A program made the position numbers and the translations under genes. This document shows positions 57,790-64,000 of a stretch of DNA of 64,000 bases, piece by piece. Numbering within the stretch: the stretch's first letter is position 1; every line of letters begins with the position of its first letter. The notes under the pieces were generated by a model. The model ran no database searches, was not told the origin of the DNA, and saw nothing but the letters and a program-made list of their open reading frames with translations. This DNA is from Saussurea involucrata (lineage: Eukaryota > Streptophyta > Magnoliopsida > Asterales > Asteraceae): contig CM066315.1 in assembly GCA_033807775.1 (NCBI GenBank), positions 4,530,501-4,594,500 of the forward strand. Reading direction: 5' to 3'.

Positions 57790-60560
57790 AAATATGGGTA
57801 TTGATTTGGTAAACAAACATGCCACATTTTCCTCGCATCTTATTCAGTTCACTTGAATCTTGAGGATAATTGATTATATGAAAACTTAAGCAAAGTATGT
57901 TTTGTGTTATAACCCTTGATATATCTTACTTTCATTTCTTCGATACATGATGCATTATTTCCATACATGCAGGTTGTATAGTGGTTAAACTCAAAATTAC
58001 CAGCTCCTCTTATATGTGTAATGATAGTCCTTAACCATATACACTCTTGAATAGTCTCATGGAGAGTAAGATTGTTGATAATATAAGAAGATAGCTATTA
58101 AGGGTTTGCTTAGTTTACTTCCAAGCAATCGGCATGTTCCATATGGTAATTCCTTATCCAGTTTGGGAACAACCTTTATATGAGTCAAACATATACTTAA
58201 TATTAGCAAATATATATCAAGGCATTGTTTGGTGTTTTTCTATAAGAGCCAGTACTTTTGTCGCTCACAATCTAAGTAGGTATTGAAGTTACATTATCAA
58301 TCCATTTTTCTCCGTAGGGAAATTATAAGCCCACGTCAATGGTGCCAAAAGATTAATTTGAAATCATTCCAATAACGTTGCGTTGGCGCTGAGCTAAATC
58401 TAGCTGACAAGTTCAGTGAGAAGTACAATATACGGTCAAGTGTATTATGTTGAGTACAATAATGCGCCTATTGTACTTAGGTATGGAATTCCAGCTCCTA
58501 ACACCTCATCGTCCTCATCCTTTAGACAAAATGGATCTTTCCTTATATCCAACACTTTGACCGATCATGGGAGTGCTAATCGAACGCGCTTTGTCTATAT
58601 TAGGTCGCCTGATCATTTTCTAGACATATGCGGATCGGTGGATTAATATTCCACAAACTCGGTGTCGTAGCTCAAGTATCTAGATAAAACCAAGTTTTCC
58701 CACGATCTTTCATCTTAAATTCAGATTTCAAACAGTTTGTGTTTTCTCTTATTTCGTCAAGAGTGTCTATTATGTTCATTACATCGACATATAGAGCTAC
58801 TATGAAAATCTGGAACTTTCTTCTCCTAACAAACATGCAAGGGCACAGTTCATCGTTTTTATTTATCGTTTCCCAATCAAGTATTCACTTAGGCGGGTAT
58901 ACCACATCCGCATAGATTGTTTTAATCTATAAAGTGAGTGTTTCATATTTATAGTAATCACATTTCATAGTTTAAAGTTACTCGATATTGGTATAATGCC
59001 ATCAAGCACTTTTATATCTCTGAATTTAGATCCCCATAGAGATATGTAGTAAATACATCGTTGAGCTGCAATTTCCAGTCCTTCGGAAACTACTTGGCTA
59101 ATTAATAGCAGAACGTTCTCCATCGCGAGAGAGTAAGTCTTATTGTGGTCAATCCAGTGCGTTGTGAGAAACCTTGCGCCAAAGGAGAGCCTTATATATT
59201 ATGACTTAATTATTCTCACTACGCTTCCCTGACAAATGATTTATCTATGTCCTACAGGCTTTACACTTGGTCGGTTAGCACTATCGAACCAAATACCTGT
59301 TCATTTGTCAAATAATTATCCTGGATTGCTTCTTTTCATTTAGGCCAATTTGCTCTTTGTTGACATTCTTCAACTGAGCATGGTTCGATGACATCGTGCT
59401 CTATTATCTCATAAGCAACGATATATGCAAATATATCATCATTTAGTATTTATGATATGTCCATCGACTCATATTCATTTAAGATTTCTTTGATCTCTGG
59501 AATCAGTATAACTTCGGAGCGTCCTCCAGTAATGATTCATAGACATAGATTTAATTATAGATAATCTCATGTATTGATGATATATGGTTGTGCCATACTC
59601 TTCTCTTCCTTTAGATGAGTATCTATCGAACCAAGTAGCTTCCCCTATTTCCTTTTGGGAGCTACGACCTCAACCACACCTCCACCATGTGTGATTGCAA
59701 CGTACTTCCAGCGACGTTGTGCCCTTGTTTGGGGACTTTTGACCTTGCGAGTATGTTTGCAACTCGTATATGTGATCTTGTCACTCTAGATAATATTAAA
59801 CATATCAGGTATCGAGTCTGATTCGTTTGACTTCAACTTTACATTGTGAAGTTTTTGGGGATCAAAATGAGACACAATTGAAATATTCAATGACACTTCC
59901 TGTCGTTCCCATGGAAAATCCTTTTTTCTATCTCCCCCTAACGACAGGAAGGTTGTATCATCAAAGTGACAACCGACAAATCTAGCGGTAAAGGGATCAC
60001 TCGTCAAGGGTTATAATTAGCGGATAATTGTTGGGGGTTCATATCCAACATTTGATGACTCGTCTTTAAGACCTATTTTGGTACGCTGTGGGGGCGTAAT
60101 TGGCACATATACAACACAACCAGACATGCGTAAATGTTAAATATCAGGCTTATATCCAGTTACCAACTGGTACGCATAAGGTTAGTTGGTTGGTTGTGGG
60201 TCTAAAAACGAATAAGTAAAGTTGCATGTAATATTGCATAACCCCATGTAGATTTGGATAAATTGGTGCACATAACATGCCCTAGCTACCATCTATATTC
60301 TTTTGATGGTCAACTTTTATCATTCTACGAGACCATTATATATACACATGGGGTATAGGTAACTTTACATTAATCTCTATACACATGCAATAATCATCAA
60401 ATCCTTATGATGTAAATTCTCCAGCATTCTAAGTCAGGGTGGTGAGTCCTTAAATGTATAACTAGTGCTAGGAGTGCAACATTTCATGTGGACAATAATA
60501 TTACACGTGTTCATTGTGTCAAAACCAGAACCATAAAGTACTTTAATGGTCCGCATTTTG
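57790..60560 (-). pseudogene. Ty1/copia pol, heavily decayed
   Basis: Reading the minus strand across frames gives recognisable copia pol fragments. An integrase C-terminal part (MSGCVVYVPITPPQRTK, then DPFTARFVGCHFDDTTF) lies at about 59890-60160, remnants of reverse transcriptase (YRLKQSMRMWYTRLSEYL, FSLNLSARFSSAPTQRYW) at about 58400-59100, and RNase H (CMYGNNASCIEEMKVRYIKG) at about 57900-58000. Stops and frameshifts are numerous, so the copy is old. Further upstream sequence to about 61000 is probably its gag end, but I cannot recognise it. No 5' LTR is seen; it may be displaced or destroyed by the Sirevirus insertion at 61151. Confidence 0.85.
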
Positions 60561-61150
60561 GATGTTATTGTCTATAAATATCACCTTGTATTTGTTGTAA
60601 GAATGGAATTTATTGGTATTATCTCCTTAGATTTAGGATGGTCTCATTTTTGTCTTGGCTAAGAATCAGGGTATACAAAAGTTCAAGGTATTGGAGAGGG
60701 CATATTATGATGGTGGTGTTGCTTCTTGTGCAGTAGAAGTCAACAGTTACAAATTGGTTAATTCCCTCGTTTTATCTTTCACTCGAAAGAGAATGTGTCA
60801 ATGTGTATTTTCCAATACATAGATCACTATGTCATGACCATGGTGTCCCACGTGGTCATGTCGAAACATATATGTGTCATTGTCCCAAAGTTCTTTATTG
60901 GTGACAAAATATGATTTAATGACATAGATAATCCATTAATTTGATACATTAATTTCTCTAATGTATGTTTACTTTCATATCATTAGAGTTGATGTACATA
61001 TACCCATTTCCATTCTTATAATATGATTTCTCATTGGTACGAATATCTTAACAAGGTTTCTATTAATATAGTGCTTTAGTGATTGATTTTGTGTCATTAA
61101 GCAACAATTGACAGTCCATCGTCTAAGTGTTTGGAGGAATTAAAAATTAT

Positions 61151-62409
61151 TGTTAGACAACCTAGGGGGGGTAAGGTTGTATTTTAAATCTTTTACTTTC
61201 AAAAATTCTTTTACAAATAAATACAGTACAAACAATACAGTAAAAATAAAGCAGAGTATAAACAAATAAATATACAACAATTATATAAACAGATATAATT
61301 TAAATGCACAGCGGAAATGTAAATAGATAAGGGAAAGAGAATACTTGACAACGAAAATTTTAAAGTGGTTCACCAAACACAAAGTTGGCTAGTCCACCTC
61401 GAGAAAATAACACTTCTCGGAGATCCAATACGAACGTGTTCTTTACGGTAGAAACACAAACCTTAATACAACAAACGCGAATCACTCTACTTTGAGAGAT
61501 TAATGTGGATCACTCACTCTTATTCAAACACTTACAAGAGGGTATAATTTTAATATGAATAATCACTCTTGAATAAGGTTTATCACTTGGATATTTTTAG
61601 AGAGTTTGATCACTTGAGTTGTGTTGCTGATTCAACTAATCGAGAGATTTTAATCTGCTATCAACTCAAGATTTCTTACTCAAAAAACGAGTTTTATAAT
61701 TTTAACAGTTTAAATATCAAGAGAAGATGTTGCAGAGTCTTTATCAAATGCAGAGGAGTTAATGTGAATTGGTAGCATTGAAAGCTGGTGGTTGCATGTA
61801 TTTATACTGGATGAGCAACAGTCCTGAGGCTTTCGCGGTATACCGGCAATCCATCGCGGTATACCGTGCAGAAGAAAGTACACTGCAGAGGAGAAGGTCA
61901 ACCCTGCAAAAAAAACGGTAATGGTACCCGCGGTATACCGCGTTGCACACGGCGGTATACCGCCTGACAATCGTACAAAAAGGGTGGTCCAATCAATCAG
62001 CATGCCGCCGCGGTATACCGGCTTTCCATCGCGGTATACCGCCCAGATAAAAGGTGCAGGAAGAAGTACGCATCGCAGATTTCTTCTAGAAACAAATCCT
62101 TCTCAAAGACAGCAAGATGATAAGATGTCTGACTTGGTTTATTTTAAAAACACAGTATTAGAAAAATCCAAGTGGTATATTATTTTAGGGTGATTTATCA
62201 TTTTAAAATAAAATGACGCAAATCTTCAGACTTGGATTCTTCAGATAAAAAATTTATCGAGATCATTTAATAACTGCACACTCAGATAAAATATTAGATA
62301 ACAAATAATGCGGTGTGTTTTGTAATCATCAAAATAAATATGGAGATGTGATTTTATGTGTACCAAAAATATATCACAATATTTAAAGCTGGGTACACTT
62401 GCACCAACA
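61151..62409 (-). mobile_element. 3' LTR of a Sirevirus-like copia element
   Basis: On the minus strand the LTR starts TGTTGGTGCAAGTGTACCC and ends GGTTGTCTAACA, 1259 bp. A polypurine tract (AAAAAGGGGGAGAT) lies directly before it on the minus strand, after ATCATC motifs typical of this clade. The flanking 5 bases on the left are ATTAT; the matching duplication would be outside the window. The middle of the LTR carries a cluster of GCGGTATACCGC palindromes. Confidence 0.9.
61830..62045. repeat. Six copies of the palindrome GCGGTATACCGC in the Sirevirus LTR
   Basis: CGCGGTATACCG-type motifs occur near 61834, 61855, 61930, 61952, 62009 and 62030. Two of them are full 12-bp palindromes, the rest differ by a base at one end. 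Two pairs are spaced about 21 bp apart (61834/61855 and 62009/62030) and share CAATCCATCGCGG or CTTTCCATCGCGG context, so they are duplicated as a dimer. Confidence 0.9.
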
Positions 62410-62572
62410 ATCTCCCCCTTTTTGATGATGACAAACACAACGCTAAACACGAGAGCATACTCGGTTTCTCTCCCCCTTTTGTCGAAGCAAAAAGGGTTTA
62501 AGAAGGTCGCTTATGCTCCCCCTCGAAAGATGCTCCCCCTCAAAATATGAAATATTTGAGAGTTAGTATTTA

Positions 62573-64000
62573 TCAAGGGTTATACTCAAGCATGCCTAAA
62601 CCAAGTCTTAATTTAAAGAACGCTTTTTTGTTAAGGGCTTTTGTAAAAATATCGGCCAAATTGTCTTCCGAATCAACCTTTTCAAGCACGATTTTGCCTT
62701 TTTGAACATTATCTCGTAAAAAATGATGTCTCAATTCAATATGTTTTGTACGAGAGTGTAAAACGGGATTTTTGCTTAAGTTTATAGCACTTGAGTTATC
62801 ACACATAATTGGAATTTTGGTTAGGTGTACCTCAAAATCGGTAAGTGTGTGTTTCATCCATAGGACTTGAGCACACGCTCTTGCGGCGGCTACATATTCC
62901 GCTTCGGTGGTAGACAAAGCTACGGATTGTTGTTTCTTAGAGAACCAAGATACAAGTGAGAGACCTATAAAGGCACATACCCCACTAGTACTCTTTCGGT
63001 CAACAATAGATCCACCAAGATCGGAATCGGCGAAACACGTTACTTCTAACTCGGGTTTCTTTGCGTACCATAAGCCAAGATTAGTAGTACCTCGTAAATA
63101 TCGAAAAATACGCTTGACAGCTTCATAGTGAGATTGTTTAGGTGAAGATTGAAAACGAGCACATAAACATACACTAAACATAATATCAGGTCTACTAGCA
63201 GTTAAATATAATAAACTACCAATCATACCACGATAAATCTTTTCATTAAAATCGTTTCCCTCCTCGTCACGAGATAATTGTAAGTTTGTGGTCATTGGAG
63301 TTTCAACGGGTTTGACATTTTCAAAGTTAAACTTTTTCAACATATCTTTACAATATTTAGATTGACTAATAAAAATACCAGTTTCACATTGTTTTATTTG
63401 CAATCCTAAGAAGTATTTTAACTCTCCCATCATGCTCATTTCAAATTCGCTTGTCATTTTCGCAGAGAATTCATTACACAGTTTTTCATTAGTGGAACCA
63501 AAAATAATATCATCAACATATACTTGCACAACCACAATATCATTTTGAACATATTTCACAAATAAAGTATTATCTATTTTACCCATAATATAACCACTAG
63601 AAATTAAAAAGGTTTTTAATCTATCATACCACGCACGCGGAGCCTGCTTTAAACCATAAAGCGCCTTTTTTAATTTATAAACATGTGTCGGATTTTCAAA
63701 ATTTTCAAAACCGGGAGGTTGAGAAACGTATACCTCCTCATTTATAATACCATTTAAGAAAGCACTTTTAACATCCATTTGAAATAATTTAAAATCTTTA
63801 GCATTTGCAAAAGCGAGAAGCATTCGAATAGACTCCAACCTTGCAACTGGTGCAAAGGTTTCGTCATAATCTATACCTTCTTGTTGACTGTACCCCTTGG
63901 CAACTAAACGTGCCTTGTTTCGTGTGACTCCACCGTTCTCGTCTACCTTATTTCGGAAGACCCATCTTGTGCCAATAATGGTTTGACTACTAGGGCTAGG
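62573..64000 (-). CDS. Sirevirus-like copia reverse transcriptase and RNase H (partial, runs off right edge)
   Basis: The frame is open from the window's right edge (GTRWVFRNKVDENG, then RLVAKGYSQQEGIDYDETFAPVAR) down to a stop at 62573-62575. It shows copia reverse transcriptase motifs (FQMDVKSAFLNG, YGLKQAPRAWYDRL, YVDDIIFGSTN with the catalytic DD), then SLLYLTASRPDI and the RNase H (LSTTEAEYVAAARACAQ, HIELRHHFLRD, ADIFTKAL). The first Met at 63838 lies inside the domain and is not a start. YVDDIIFGSTN and the GGGGGAGAT polypurine tract suggest the Sirevirus/Maximus clade. No stop or frameshift is seen in the visible part, so the element may be young. The AT-rich, non-coding stretch 62410-62572 links it to the LTR and includes several CTCCCCCT blocks. 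Confidence 0.96.
   Translation of the reverse strand, partial: PSPSSQTIIGTRWVFRNKVDENGGVTRNKARLVAKGYSQQEGIDYDETFAPVARLESIRMLLAFANAKDFKLFQMDVKSAFLNGIINEEVYVSQPPGFENFENPTHVYKLKKALYGLKQAPRAWYDRLKTFLISSGYIMGKIDNTLFVKYVQNDIVVVQVYVDDIIFGSTNEKLCNEFSAKMTSEFEMSMMGELKYFLGLQIKQCETGIFISQSKYCKDMLKKFNFENVKPVETPMTTNLQLSRDEEGNDFNEKIYRGMIGSLLYLTASRPDIMFSVCLCARFQSSPKQSHYEAVKRIFRYLRGTTNLGLWYAKKPELEVTCFADSDLGGSIVDRKSTSGVCAFIGLSLVSWFSKKQQSVALSTTEAEYVAAARACAQVLWMKHTLTDFEVHLTKIPIMCDNSSAINLSKNPVLHSRTKHIELRHHFLRDNVQKGKIVLEKVDSEDNLADIFTKALNKKAFFKLRLGLGMLEYNP

Noticed and set aside
1..64000. CRISPR arrays, bacterial operons or organellar inserts
   Set aside because: Tandem arrays here have no unique spacers, and introns, plant transposons and codon use all indicate plant nuclear DNA; no plastid or mitochondrial gene was recognised.

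Overview
The window is nuclear DNA of a higher plant, most likely a eudicot. It is AT-rich, carries one spliced plant gene, and is otherwise made of plant transposable elements (Athila and Tekay-type Ty3/gypsy, Sirevirus-type and other Ty1/copia, a 5S-bearing Cassandra TRIM, hAT, PIF/Harbinger, Mutator-like and Helitron elements). The species cannot be fixed from the sequence.

The one host gene is a class II trehalose-6-phosphate synthase/phosphatase-like gene of the TPS8/9/10 type (coding 32826-36293, plus strand, three coding exons, 845 codons). It has a proposed spliced 5' leader with short upstream ORFs and a foldback MITE in its last intron. Its TPS and TPP domains look complete.

Left flank. 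Positions 1-10683 hold a decayed Athila-like element on the minus strand: integrase, RNase H, reverse transcriptase, protease, gag, tRNA-Asp-type PBS and LTR. It is split at the RNase H/integrase border by a 4.75 kb LTR-derived insert (875-5626) that contains three tandem 1.3 kb units. Then come a 5'-truncated Tekay-like chromovirus (about 10690-12709), a non-autonomous hAT (12856-14527), a PIF/Harbinger element inserted exactly into the end of another hAT (14788-17149), a larger hAT with a deleted transposase (19696-22773), a Mutator-like MITE (23265-23626) and a small Helitron (23695-24154). Just upstream of the TPS gene, a long inverted repeat (26395-26836 and 30198-30672) encloses a solo LTR (26979-29783) related to the 875-5626 insert. 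That solo LTR is in turn interrupted by a Cassandra element (27865-28486).

Right flank. Two PIF/Harbinger elements with open transposases lie head-to-tail and share one TTA (36712-40496). A Tourist-like MITE follows. A solo LTR (42742-53035) is then split by a young-looking, apparently non-coding element with two near-identical LTRs (44874-52399, a LARD-type structure). A Mutator-like foldback element, another MITE, a decayed copia element (57130 to about 61000) and the 3' part of a Sirevirus-like copia element (61151-64000, continuing off the edge) complete the window.

I did not find a gene system new to biology. The best leads are structural: several unrelated LTR families each carry a cluster of CpG-rich short palindromes or repeats; one LTR has grown by nested tandem amplification; one insertion is flanked by a 42-bp direct duplication; and several nested insertions give clear relative ages. 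All boundaries were read by eye without alignment software.
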